Positions 7,552-16,022 of a stretch of 64,000 nt of DNA are shown in pieces. The position numbers were made by a program, and so were the translations under genes. Positions within the stretch are counted from its first letter, which is position 1, and the number at the start of each line of letters is the position of its first letter. Below the pieces are notes generated by a model. That model searched no databases. It saw only the letters and a program-made list of their open reading frames with translations, and was not told the origin of the DNA. This stretch comes from Pseudomonadota bacterium (lineage in GTDB: Bacteria; Pseudomonadota; Gammaproteobacteria; Burkholderiales; Burkholderiaceae_C). The stretch is from contig CAUJHQ010000159.1 of the NCBI GenBank assembly GCA_963204815.1, positions 1-64,000 on the forward strand, given 5' to 3'.

Positions 7552-8760
7552 TCAGTGCGGCTTGGCCGCCGCCTCGCCGTCGACGGCCTGCTGCACCGCG
7601 CGGTAGAACGCGTCGCGCGCCGCGCTGGCCTTGGCGTCGCGCGCGCCGCCGGCCCAGTTGGCGTTGGACACGATGACGAGCTTGCGCTTGGGGTCGAGGA
7701 AGATGCCCTGGCCGAAGATGCCGCGCGCCGCGAAGCTGCCGTCGGCGTTCGTCCACCACTGGTAGCCGTAGCCGCGCCCGGGCTGGCCGATGCCCGTGCG
7801 TTCGGTGGTGGCCTGCTCGAGCCAGCCGTCGGGCACGATGGCCTGCCCGCCGACACGCGTGCCGTCGAGGATGAACTGGCCGAAGCGCGCGTAGTCGCGC
7901 GCCGCCGCCTGCACGCAGCAGCCGCTGATTTCCTGCCCGGTGCGGCTGAGGATCCAGGTCGCCTGCTGCTCCATGCCGGCGGGCACCCAGATCTTCTCCG
8001 ACAGGTACTGCGACAGCGGCTTCTTCGTCGCCGCGCTGACCAACACGCCCACCAGGTTGGTCTCGCCGGTGCTGTAGTGCCAGCGCGTGCCGGCCGGCGC
8101 CTCGCGCGGCAGGCGGCGCAGGTAGCTGACGATGGCGTCGACACCGTCCTCGGGCTGATGCTGGTTGAAGCGCGCGACGTCGGCGTTCGGGTCGGAGTAG
8201 TCCTCGTTCCAGCGCACGCCCGAGGTCATCGTCAGCAGCTGCCGCACGCTGACGTCGTCGTAGGCAGAGCCCTTCATCGCCGGCAGGTAGTCGCTGACCT
8301 TGTCGTCCATGCTGCGGATGTGGCCGTTGCGCACCGCCGCGCCCACCAGCGTGGAGGTGATGGACTTGGCGACCGAGAAGCTCGTCCAGCGCCCGCTGCC
8401 GTCGAAGCCGAGGCCGTAGCGTTCCAGGCGCAGGCGGCCGTCGTGCAGCACCAGCAGCGCGGCGCTGCGCTGGCCGGCCATGTAGGCGTCGACGTCCAGC
8501 GGCAGCGCCAGCGGCGGCCCCGGCGGCAGCGGGCGCGGCGTGGCGCCGGCCGGGACCACGCGCGACTTCGCCAGCACCGGCAGGCGGTCCAGCGCGCGGA
8601 AACCCGCGTCGCGCTGAGCTTCGCTCCAGAACAGCACGTCGGGCTTGGTCGGCAGCGTGCGCAGCAGGCCGCGCGTCTCGCGGTCCAGGCTGAACCAGCC
8701 GGCGGCGGCGGCGAGCGCCAGCGCGGCGAGCACGCCGAGGGCGACCTTCTTCAGCTTCAT
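7552..8760 (-). CDS. Beta-lactamase-family serine hydrolase
   Basis: Class C beta-lactamase/esterase fold, 402 residues, with an N-terminal signal or anchor segment (VALGVLAALALAAAAGWFSL). The catalytic Ser-x-x-Lys is in FSVAKS and the Tyr motif is HYSTGETN. C-terminal GYGYQWW and GIFGQGIFLDP segments follow the family pattern. It probably acts in the periplasm on an ester or peptide substrate that cannot be named from sequence. Its ATG overlaps the stop of the upstream phosphatase by 4 nt, so the pair is an operon. Confidence 0.88.
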   Translation of the reverse strand: MKLKKVALGVLAALALAAAAGWFSLDRETRGLLRTLPTKPDVLFWSEAQRDAGFRALDRLPVLAKSRVVPAGATPRPLPPGPPLALPLDVDAYMAGQRSAALLVLHDGRLRLERYGLGFDGSGRWTSFSVAKSITSTLVGAAVRNGHIRSMDDKVSDYLPAMKGSAYDDVSVRQLLTMTSGVRWNEDYSDPNADVARFNQHQPEDGVDAIVSYLRRLPREAPAGTRWHYSTGETNLVGVLVSAATKKPLSQYLSEKIWVPAGMEQQATWILSRTGQEISGCCVQAAARDYARFGQFILDGTRVGGQAIVPDGWLEQATTERTGIGQPGRGYGYQWWTNADGSFAARGIFGQGIFLDPKRKLVIVSNANWAGGARDAKASAARDAFYRAVQQAVDGEAAAKPH

Positions 8761-9506
8761 GCCGGCTCCAGGTAGTGCTTGGCAAGTTGCGCGAGGGCCG
8801 CGTCGCCCAGGCCCAGGCGCTGCCGCAGGTAGCGGTCGACGCCGCCGTGGTCGCGCTCGATGGCCGCGAACGCAGCGTCGAGGAACGAGGGCCGCACGGT
8901 CCACAGCACCTTCAGCGCGTCCGGGGGCGTGTCCGACGGCGGCGTGGGCGGTCGCCGGTAGTGCTCGTTGGTGAGCAGGTAGTCGGCGTCGACGACGGCG
9001 CGCGGCACGCCCAGCGCCAGCAGGATCAGCGCGGCGGCGACGCCGGTGCGGTCCTTGCCGGCGGTGCAGTGGAAGACCACCGGGCCGTCGGCCTGCAGCA
9101 GGTGGTCGAACAGCTCGGCGAAACGCTCGGCGCGGTCGTTCACGAGGCCGCGGTACAGGTCTTCCATCAGCGCCGACACGCGCTCCGGCGTGATCGACTG
9201 GCCGGCCTCGGCCATCGCCTGCATGCGCTGCGTGACGGTGGGCTCGATGGCCAGCGAATGCTGCACGACCCCGGCGATCTCGTACGGCACGGCGGCACGT
9301 TCCTCGACGCCGCGGAAGTCGAAGCTGCGCGTCAGGCCGAGCGGCGCGAGCGCGGCGCGATCCTCCGGCGTGAGGCCGGCGAAGTGGTCGGAGCGGAACA
9401 GCCGGCGCCAGCGCAGCGGCCGGCCGCTGTGGCCGCGGTAGCCGCCGAGGTCGCGGAAATTGGTGGCGCCCTGCAGCAGGCGGGCGCGTCGTGGGTCCTT
9501 CGTCAT
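8757..9506 (-). CDS. Tyrosine-specific protein phosphatase
   Basis: Cysteine-dependent phosphatase of the Y_phosphatase3 group, 249 residues. The N-terminus has the usual GATNFRDLGGY start. The P-loop HCTAGKDRTG (about residues 152-161) carries the nucleophilic Cys and the Arg that hold the phosphate. It has no signal peptide and is presumably cytosolic. Cotranscribed with the serine hydrolase; divergent from mobB. Lipid phosphate could also be a substrate in this family. Confidence 0.9.
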   Translation of the reverse strand: MTKDPRRARLLQGATNFRDLGGYRGHSGRPLRWRRLFRSDHFAGLTPEDRAALAPLGLTRSFDFRGVEERAAVPYEIAGVVQHSLAIEPTVTQRMQAMAEAGQSITPERVSALMEDLYRGLVNDRAERFAELFDHLLQADGPVVFHCTAGKDRTGVAAALILLALGVPRAVVDADYLLTNEHYRRPPTPPSDTPPDALKVLWTVRPSFLDAAFAAIERDHGGVDRYLRQRLGLGDAALAQLAKHYLEPA

Positions 9507-9576
9507 GGCCGGATTCTCGCCGCTGCGGCGCTACGATCGCCGCCATGACACCGCCCGCCCCCGCGCCCCGCCGCCG

Positions 9577-10092
9577 ATGAAGGTCTTCGGCATCGCCGGC
9601 TTCTCCGGCATGGGCAAGACGACGCTGCTCGAACGCCTGGTGCCGGTGCTCACGGCGCGCGGCCTCAGCGTGTCGCTCATCAAGCACAGCCACAAGGCGA
9701 TCGAGATCGACCGCCCGGGCAAGGACTCGTACCGCCTGCGCGAGGCCGGCTGCCAGGAGGTGCTGCTGCTCGGCGACCAGCGCTGGGCGCTGATGCACGA
9801 ACTGCGCGGCGCTCCCGAGCCCGACCTCGACTACCTGCTGAGCCGCCTGCAGCATTGCGACCTGGTGCTGGTCGAAGGCTTCAAGCACGGCGCCTTCCCG
9901 AAGCTGGAGGTCTGGCGGTCGAGCGAAGGGCGCGACACGCTGTGGCCGAACTGGCCTGGCATCGCCGGCATCGCCTGCGACGCGGCCGATGCGGCGCTGC
10001 TGGCCGCGCGCCCCGGTGCGCCGCCGGCGGTGCCGCTGCACGACACCGGCGCGGTGGCCGACTTCGTCTGCGCGCAGGCGCGGTCGCTCTAG
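9577..10092 (+). CDS. mobB: Molybdopterin-guanine dinucleotide biosynthesis adapter MobB
   Basis: GTP-binding protein that assists MobA in attaching GMP to molybdopterin. The 171 residues begin with the Walker A loop GFSGMGKTT, and LIKHSHKAIEIDRPGKDS and DLVLVEGFKHGAFPKLEV are family signatures. No mobA or moeA is nearby in the window. The stop lies 6 nt before the radical SAM gene, suggesting cotranscription. Confidence 0.93.
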   Translation: MKVFGIAGFSGMGKTTLLERLVPVLTARGLSVSLIKHSHKAIEIDRPGKDSYRLREAGCQEVLLLGDQRWALMHELRGAPEPDLDYLLSRLQHCDLVLVEGFKHGAFPKLEVWRSSEGRDTLWPNWPGIAGIACDAADAALLAARPGAPPAVPLHDTGAVADFVCAQARSL

Positions 10093-10098
10093 CGCGCC

Positions 10099-12003
10099 AT
10101 GCCCGCCACGCCCACGCTGCGCGTGCTCAGCGTCATCCCGCCGATGACGCAGCTGAACACGCCGTACCCGTCGACCGCCTACCTCACCGGCTTCCTGCGT
10201 TCACGCGGCATCGCGGCGGCGCAGGAAGACCTGGCGCTCGCGCTGGTGCTGCGGCTGCTGTCGCGCGAAGGCCTGGCGCGCCTGCAGGGCGCCGCGCTGG
10301 CGCAGCCGGCGCAGGAGCGCTCGGCGCCGGTGCGCCACTTCCTCGCCGAGTACGAGCGCTACGCCGCCACCATCGGGCCGGCGATCGCGTTCCTGCAGGG
10401 CCGCGACGCGACGTTGGCGCACCGCATCACCACGCGCGAGTTCCTGCCCGAGGGCGCGCGCTTCACGTCGCTCGAGGCCTACGTCGACGACGGCAGCGGC
10501 GACCCGCTGGCCTGGGCCTTCGGCGCCCTGGGCCTGCAGGACCGCGCGCGCCACCTCGCCACGCTGTACCTGAACGACCTCGCCGACGTGCTGCGCGACG
10601 CGGTCGACCCGCGCTTCGAGTTCGTGCGCTACGCCGAGCAGCTGGCCACCAGCCAGCCCACCTTCGAGCCGCTGGCGCAGGCGCTGGCGGCGCCGCCGAA
10701 CCTGGTCGACGAGACGCTGCGCGAGCTCACGCTGGCGGCGCTGCAGCGCCACCGGCCGCAGGTGCTGCTGCTGTCGGTGCCGTTTCCGGGCGCGGTGTAC
10801 GCGGCGCTGCGCATCGCGCAAGCGGTGAAGGCCAGCGCCCCCGAGGTCGCCATCGTGCTCGGCGGTGGCTTCGTCAACACCGAACTGCGTGAACTGCGCG
10901 AGCCGCGCCTGTTCGACTTCGTCGACTACGTGACGCTGGACGCCGGCGAGCGCCCGCTGCTTGCGCTGCTGGAGCACCTGGAAGGCCGGCGCTCGCGCCA
11001 GCGCCTGGTGCGCTGCTTCGTGCGCGAAGACGGCGCGGTGCGCTACCTGAACTTCGCCGAGCCCGACATCCCGTTCGACGAGGTCGGCACGCCCACCTGG
11101 GACGGCCTGCCGCTGGCGCAGTACCTGTCGCTGCTGGACATGCTGAACCCGATGAACCGGCTGTGGAGCGACGGCCGCTGGAACAAGCTGACGGTGGCGC
11201 ACGGCTGCTACTGGAAGAAGTGCAGCTTCTGCGACGTGAGCCTGGACTACATCTCGCGCTACGACGCCGCCAGCGCCACCACGCTGGTCGACCGCATCGA
11301 GGCGATCGTCGCCGAGACCGGGCAGACCGGCTTCCACTTCGTCGACGAGGCGGCGCCGCCGAAGTCGCTGAAGGCGCTGGCCGCCGAGATCCAGCGCCGC
11401 GGCACCGTGGTCAGCTGGTGGGGCAACGTGCGCTTCGAGAAGACCTTCACCCCGGAGCTGTGCCGCGCGCTCGCCGACAGCGGCTGCGTGGCCATCAGCG
11501 GCGGGCTGGAGGTGGCCTCCGACCGCCTGCTGAAGCTGATGAAGAAGGGCGTCTCGGTCGAGCAGGTGGCGCGCGTGACGAAGGCCTTCGCCGACGCCGG
11601 CATCCTGGTGCACGCCTACCTGATGTACGGTTTCCCGACGCAGACCGTGCAGGACACGGTCGACGCGCTGGAGTACGTGCGCCAGCTGTTCGAGAACGGC
11701 TGCCTGCACAGCGGCTTCTTCCACCGCTTCGCGTGCACCGTGCATTCGCCGGTGGGGAAGGCGCCGCAGGACTACGGCGTGACGCTGCTGCCGCTGCCCG
11801 ACAGCCCGTTCGCGAAGAACGACGTCGCCTTCGTCGACCCCACCGGCGTCGACCACGGCGTGCTCGGCGTGGCACTGAAGAAGGCCGTCTACAACTACAT
11901 GCACGGCATCGGCCTCGAGGAGGACGTGCGCAGCTGGTTCACGGTGCGCGTGCCGCGGCCCACGGTGGCGCGCCACCGCATCGCGCGCGCGCTGGCGGGC
12001 TGA
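10099..12003 (+). CDS. B12-binding-type radical SAM protein
   Basis: A 634-residue protein with an N-terminal region typical of cobalamin-binding radical SAM enzymes (VIPPMTQLNTPYPSTAYLTG, and VAIVLGGGFVNTELRE in the Rossmann part) and a central radical SAM barrel. The cluster motif GCYWKKCSFCD has C-x4-C-x2-C spacing, one residue longer than the usual C-x3-C-x2-C. VDEAAPPK, GGLEVASDRLLKLMKKG and YLMYGFPTQT follow the Elp3/MiaB-like barrel pattern. The classic Asp-x-His-x-x-Gly cobalamin motif is not evident, so B12 binding is uncertain. Substrate unknown. It follows mobB by 6 nt. Confidence 0.88.
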   Translation: MPATPTLRVLSVIPPMTQLNTPYPSTAYLTGFLRSRGIAAAQEDLALALVLRLLSREGLARLQGAALAQPAQERSAPVRHFLAEYERYAATIGPAIAFLQGRDATLAHRITTREFLPEGARFTSLEAYVDDGSGDPLAWAFGALGLQDRARHLATLYLNDLADVLRDAVDPRFEFVRYAEQLATSQPTFEPLAQALAAPPNLVDETLRELTLAALQRHRPQVLLLSVPFPGAVYAALRIAQAVKASAPEVAIVLGGGFVNTELRELREPRLFDFVDYVTLDAGERPLLALLEHLEGRRSRQRLVRCFVREDGAVRYLNFAEPDIPFDEVGTPTWDGLPLAQYLSLLDMLNPMNRLWSDGRWNKLTVAHGCYWKKCSFCDVSLDYISRYDAASATTLVDRIEAIVAETGQTGFHFVDEAAPPKSLKALAAEIQRRGTVVSWWGNVRFEKTFTPELCRALADSGCVAISGGLEVASDRLLKLMKKGVSVEQVARVTKAFADAGILVHAYLMYGFPTQTVQDTVDALEYVRQLFENGCLHSGFFHRFACTVHSPVGKAPQDYGVTLLPLPDSPFAKNDVAFVDPTGVDHGVLGVALKKAVYNYMHGIGLEEDVRSWFTVRVPRPTVARHRIARALAG

Positions 12004-12151
12004 GCCCGCTGGCGGGTACCCCTGAGGGCACCACCTGACGCAGCGCTGAAGCCAGCGCATTTCAGTGGTGCATGCCGCCCATGCATGGGGCAATGCTCGG
12101 GCAGAATATGGTGCACTCCATCCAAACATGCACCAGACAGGGTTGCGCGAC

Positions 12152-13495
12152 ATGAAATACGCCTCGAGCCACGACTTCCTCCGCCACGTCGCCGCGCGCA
12201 GCCCGGGCGAGCCGGAATACCTGCAGGCGGTGACCGAAGTCATCGACAGCCTGTGGCCCTTCATCGCCCAGCACCCGCGCTACGCCGAGCAGGGCCTGCT
12301 CGACCGCCTGGTCGAGCCCGAGCGCGTGGTGATGTTCCGCGTGTCCTGGGTCAACGATCACGGCGACGTGCAGGTCAACCGCGGCTACCGCATCCAGCAC
12401 AGCCTGGCGATCGGGCCGTACAAGGGCGGCCTGCGCTTCCACCCGTCGGTGAACCTGTCGATCCTGAAGTTCCTCGCCTTCGAGCAGACCTTCAAGAACG
12501 CGCTGACGACGCTGCCGATGGGCGGCGGCAAGGGCGGTTCGGACTTCGATCCCAAGGGCAAGAGCCCGGGCGAGGTGATGCGCTTCTGCCAGGCCTTCGC
12601 GACCGAGCTGTTCCGCCACGTCGGCGCCGACACCGACGTGCCGGCCGGTGACATCGGCGTCGGCGGCCGCGAGGTGGGCTACATCGCCGGCATGGTGAAG
12701 AAGCTGACGAACCGCGCCGACTGCGTGTTCACCGGCAAGGGCCTGTCCTTCGGCGGCTCGCTGATCCGCCCCGAGGCCACCGGCTACGGCACCGTCTACT
12801 TCGCCGAGGAAATGCTCCGGCAGAAGGGCCTGTCGTTCGACGGCCTGCGCGTCAGCGTCTCCGGCGCCGGCAACGTGGCGCAGTACGCGGTCGAGAAGGC
12901 GATGGCGATGGGGGCGAAGGTCGTCACCGTGTCCGACAGCGGCGGCACCGTCGTCGACGAACAGGGCTTCACGCCGGCCAAGCTGGCCGAGCTGATGGAG
13001 GTGAAGAACCACCTCTACGGCCGCGCCAGCGACTACGCCAAGCGTGTCGGCGCGACCTTCCTCGAAGGCGTGCGGCCGTGGCAGGTGCCGGTGGACGTGG
13101 CGCTGCCCTGCGCCACCCAGAACGAGCTCGACGGCCGCGACGCGCAGACGCTGGTGAACAACGGCGTGAAGTGCGTGGCCGAAGGCGCCAACATGCCCTC
13201 GACGCTGGACGCCGTGAAGACCTTCGAGGAATGCCGCGTGCTGTACGCGCCGGGCAAGGCCAGCAACGCCGGCGGCGTGGCGACCTCGGGCCTGGAGATG
13301 AGCCAGAACGCGATGCGCCTGGCCTGGGGCCGCGACGAGGTCGACGCGCGCCTGCACGGCATCATGCGCAGCATCCACGAAGCCTGCCTGCGCCATGGCA
13401 AGCGCGCCGACGGCAGCGTCAGCTACGTCGACGGCGCGAACGTAGCCGGCTTCGTGAAGGTGGCCGACGCGATGCTGGCGCAGGGCGTCGTCTGA
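12152..13495 (+). CDS. gdhA: NADP-specific glutamate dehydrogenase
   Basis: Catalyses the reversible amination of 2-oxoglutarate to glutamate. 447 residues from the ATG at 12152, the usual length for the hexameric bacterial enzyme; an in-frame ATG at 12128 would add 8 residues. The substrate-binding and catalytic region reads GPYKGGLRFHPSVN and TLPMGGGKGGSDFDPKGKS, and the nucleotide fold has SGAGNVAQYAVEKA. The upstream 148 nt contain no gene. Confidence 0.96.
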   Translation: MKYASSHDFLRHVAARSPGEPEYLQAVTEVIDSLWPFIAQHPRYAEQGLLDRLVEPERVVMFRVSWVNDHGDVQVNRGYRIQHSLAIGPYKGGLRFHPSVNLSILKFLAFEQTFKNALTTLPMGGGKGGSDFDPKGKSPGEVMRFCQAFATELFRHVGADTDVPAGDIGVGGREVGYIAGMVKKLTNRADCVFTGKGLSFGGSLIRPEATGYGTVYFAEEMLRQKGLSFDGLRVSVSGAGNVAQYAVEKAMAMGAKVVTVSDSGGTVVDEQGFTPAKLAELMEVKNHLYGRASDYAKRVGATFLEGVRPWQVPVDVALPCATQNELDGRDAQTLVNNGVKCVAEGANMPSTLDAVKTFEECRVLYAPGKASNAGGVATSGLEMSQNAMRLAWGRDEVDARLHGIMRSIHEACLRHGKRADGSVSYVDGANVAGFVKVADAMLAQGVV

Positions 13496-13511
13496 CGGCG
13501 CGCCCGGCGCG

Positions 13512-14087
13512 TCAGCCCCGCGGCTGCTGCAGCAGCCGCTCGACGAAGCGGCGGCGCTCCTCGCGCTGCGCCGCGCTGCCGCCGGCCACCAGCGACTCGG
13601 CGATCAGGTAGCTGTAGACCAGCCAGGCGCGCTGGCGCGCCTCGGCGATCGGAAAGCCGAGCGCGGAGAACACCTGCGCGATGTAGCCGATGCGCGCCGC
13701 GTCGGCCTCGTCGACCGCCTGGCGCGCCATCGCGTCGCGTCGCGCCCAGGCGCGGATCGCGAGCTCGATGCGCGCCGCCCGCACCGCCGCACGGCCGCGG
13801 AAGGGCAGTGACAGCACGTCCTTCACCTGCTCGCGCGGGTCGGTGGCGGCGCTTTCCAGGCGCGCCGTCAGCTGCTCCGTGGCGCGCTGGCGCCAGGCTT
13901 CGAGCACGTGGCGCAGCAGGTCTTCGCGGTCGCGGAAGTGCCAGTAGAAGCTGCCGCGCGTGACGCCCAGCTCGCGCGCCAGCAGGTCCACGCGCACGCG
14001 GTCGATGCCGCCGTCGACCAGCAGTTCGGTCGCGGCGTCGATCCAGCGTTCCGGCGTGAGCTGTTCTCGGGTGGCGGTCTCGGTCAT
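13512..14087 (-). CDS. TetR-family regulator, divergent to the CoA-ligase operon
   Basis: 191 residues from the ATG at 14087 (a GTG at 14114 would add nine). The N-terminal HTH reads VDLLARELGVTRGSFYWHFRDREDLL, shown here only as the family pattern, with the recognition helix at GVTRGSFYWHF. The variable C-terminal domain should bind a ligand, plausibly a CoA thioester made by the divergent ligase. The 135-nt divergent region contains a palindrome at 14178-14202. Confidence 0.9.
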   Translation of the reverse strand: MTETATREQLTPERWIDAATELLVDGGIDRVRVDLLARELGVTRGSFYWHFRDREDLLRHVLEAWRQRATEQLTARLESAATDPREQVKDVLSLPFRGRAAVRAARIELAIRAWARRDAMARQAVDEADAARIGYIAQVFSALGFPIAEARQRAWLVYSYLIAESLVAGGSAAQREERRRFVERLLQQPRG

Positions 14088-14177
14088 CGCGGCGCGCAGG
14101 ATGCTTCCATGCACATCTGTACGGAAGATGGTGGAAACCCCGATTCTGACCTATGCCGCGCTGTCTACCATCGCGCT

Positions 14178-14202
14178 CCATACAACATACAGCTGTGTAT
14201 GG
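14178..14202. promoter_or_regulatory. Probable operator between TetR gene and ligase operon
   Basis: CCATACA at 14178-14184 and TGTATGG at 14196-14202 form perfect 7-bp inverted arms around an 11-nt spacer that itself holds ACATACAG. It lies 20 nt before the ligase start codon. Position and symmetry fit a TetR-family operator; binding is inferred. Confidence 0.6.
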
Positions 14203-14221
14203 AAGAGACCGGGAGACCTGC

Positions 14222-16018
14222 ATGAGCCGCGACTTCTTCGACGACCCCGCGCTGCTGGCCCCGCCGCGCGCGGTGCGCATCGGCTTCGACGACGGCAGCT
14301 TCGTGCTGCGCAGCCCGGAGCCGCTGAAGCCCTACGCGCGCTGCATCGGCGAGTGGCTGGACCGCTGGGCCGCCGAGACGCCCGACGCCGAAGCCTTCGC
14401 CGAGCGCACGGCCGACGGCGGCTGGCGCCGCCTCACGTGGGCGCAGACGCGCGAACAGGTCGGCCGCATCGCCCAGAGCCTGCTCGGCCTGAAGCTGATG
14501 CCGCAGGCGCCGGTGGTGGTGCTGTCGGACAACGCCATCGACCACCTGCTGCTCGCGCTGGCCACCATGCACGTCGGCCGCGCGGTCTGCACCGTCAGCA
14601 GCGCCTACTCGCGGCTGACGAAGGACCACACCAAGATCCACGGCATCCTGAACACGCTGGGCCCGGCGCTCGTCTACGCGTCGGATGCCGAGGTCTACGG
14701 CCCCGCCATCGCCAGCGCCGGCCTGCATGCCGTCACGGTGTTCAGCCGCGGCGCGGAGAGTTTCCCCGGCGCGCTCTCGTTCGACAGCCTGACGCGCACC
14801 GCCGAAGGGCCGGCGGTGCGCCAGGCCTTCGAGGCCATCACGCCGGACACGCACGCCAAGTACCTGCTGACCTCGGGCTCCACCGGCCACCCGAAGGTGG
14901 TGATCAACACGCACCGCATGCTGTGCGCGAACCAGCAGATGATCGCCCAGGCCTGGCGCTTCCTGGACATCGAGAAGCCGGTCATCGTCGACTGGCTGCC
15001 CTGGAGCCACACCTTCGGCGGCAACCACAACCTGAACATGGTGCTGCGCAACGGCGGCACGCTCGTCATCGACGAAGGGCGGCCGGCGCCCGGCCTGGTG
15101 GAGAAGACGCTCGCCAACCTGGTGGAGGCGCGGCCCACGCTGCACTTCAACGTGCCGCGCGGCCTGGACATGCTGATGCCGCTGCTGGAAGCCGACGAGG
15201 CCAAGGCCCGCGCCTTCTTCTCGCGTCTGCGCGCCGTGTTCTACGCCGGCGCCGCGCTGCCGCAGGCGAGCTGGGAACGGCTGCAGAAGCTGGCCGTGAA
15301 AGTGACCGGACACGAGATCTGGCTCACCACCTCATGGGGCTCGACCGAGACCTCGCCGGCCATCACCAGCGCGCACTGGAAGCTCGAACGCGCCGGCAAC
15401 ATCGGCGTGCCGCTGCCCGGCGCCGAGCTGAAGTTCGTGCCGAACGGCGAGAAGCTCGAGATGCGCGTGCGCGGCGTCAACGTCTTCCCCGGCTACCGCG
15501 ACGCGCCGCACCTCACGGCGCAGGCCTTCGACGCCGAGGGCTACTACTGCATCGGCGACGCCGGCCTCGTGGCCGACCCCGCGCGCCCCGAGTCGGGCGT
15601 GGTCTTCAACGGCCGCGTCGCCGAGGACTTCAAGCTCACCACCGGCACCTGGGTGTCGGTGGGCACGCTGCGCGTGCGCGTGGTGTCGGCGCTGGCGCCG
15701 CTGGCGCAGGACGTCGTCGTCACCGGCCACGACCGCGACGAGGTCGGCGTGCTGGTCTTCCCGAGCGCGGCCGCGGCCACGCTGGCGCCCGAAGAACTGG
15801 CGCGCCAGATCGGCGAGGCGCTGAAGGCGCTGAAGGCCGAAGGCGGCGGCTCGTCGCAGGCACCGGCACGCGCGCTCGTGCTGAAGGAACCGCCCAGCGC
15901 CGACGCCGGCGAGATCACCGACAAGGGCTACATCAACCAGACCGCCGTGCTGAAGCGCCGCGCCGCCGACGTGCAGGCGCTGTACGCCGGCGGCCCCGGC
16001 GTCGTGAAGGCGGGCTGA
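14222..16018 (+). CDS. Feruloyl-CoA synthase-type acyl-CoA ligase
   Basis: Adenylate-forming ligase of 598 residues that joins CoA to an aromatic or phenylpropanoid acid using ATP. The P-loop LTSGSTGHPKVV and the A5 motif TTSWGSTETSP are intact. The segment WLPWSHTFGGNHNLNM is characteristic of feruloyl-CoA synthases. A ribosome binding site (GGGAG) precedes the ATG by 7 nt. The acyl-CoA dehydrogenase gene follows after 4 nt. Together they suggest activation and then side-chain oxidation of a (dihydro)cinnamate, though the exact acid is unknown. Confidence 0.88.
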   Translation: MSRDFFDDPALLAPPRAVRIGFDDGSFVLRSPEPLKPYARCIGEWLDRWAAETPDAEAFAERTADGGWRRLTWAQTREQVGRIAQSLLGLKLMPQAPVVVLSDNAIDHLLLALATMHVGRAVCTVSSAYSRLTKDHTKIHGILNTLGPALVYASDAEVYGPAIASAGLHAVTVFSRGAESFPGALSFDSLTRTAEGPAVRQAFEAITPDTHAKYLLTSGSTGHPKVVINTHRMLCANQQMIAQAWRFLDIEKPVIVDWLPWSHTFGGNHNLNMVLRNGGTLVIDEGRPAPGLVEKTLANLVEARPTLHFNVPRGLDMLMPLLEADEAKARAFFSRLRAVFYAGAALPQASWERLQKLAVKVTGHEIWLTTSWGSTETSPAITSAHWKLERAGNIGVPLPGAELKFVPNGEKLEMRVRGVNVFPGYRDAPHLTAQAFDAEGYYCIGDAGLVADPARPESGVVFNGRVAEDFKLTTGTWVSVGTLRVRVVSALAPLAQDVVVTGHDRDEVGVLVFPSAAAATLAPEELARQIGEALKALKAEGGGSSQAPARALVLKEPPSADAGEITDKGYINQTAVLKRRAADVQALYAGGPGVVKAG

Positions 16019-16022
16019 CACC

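Noticed and set aside
7552-10041. One long minus-strand frame through the serine hydrolase, phosphatase and mobB regions
   Set aside because: The conserved part is only the serine hydrolase starting at 8760; the upstream part is a shadow of the phosphatase and mobB.
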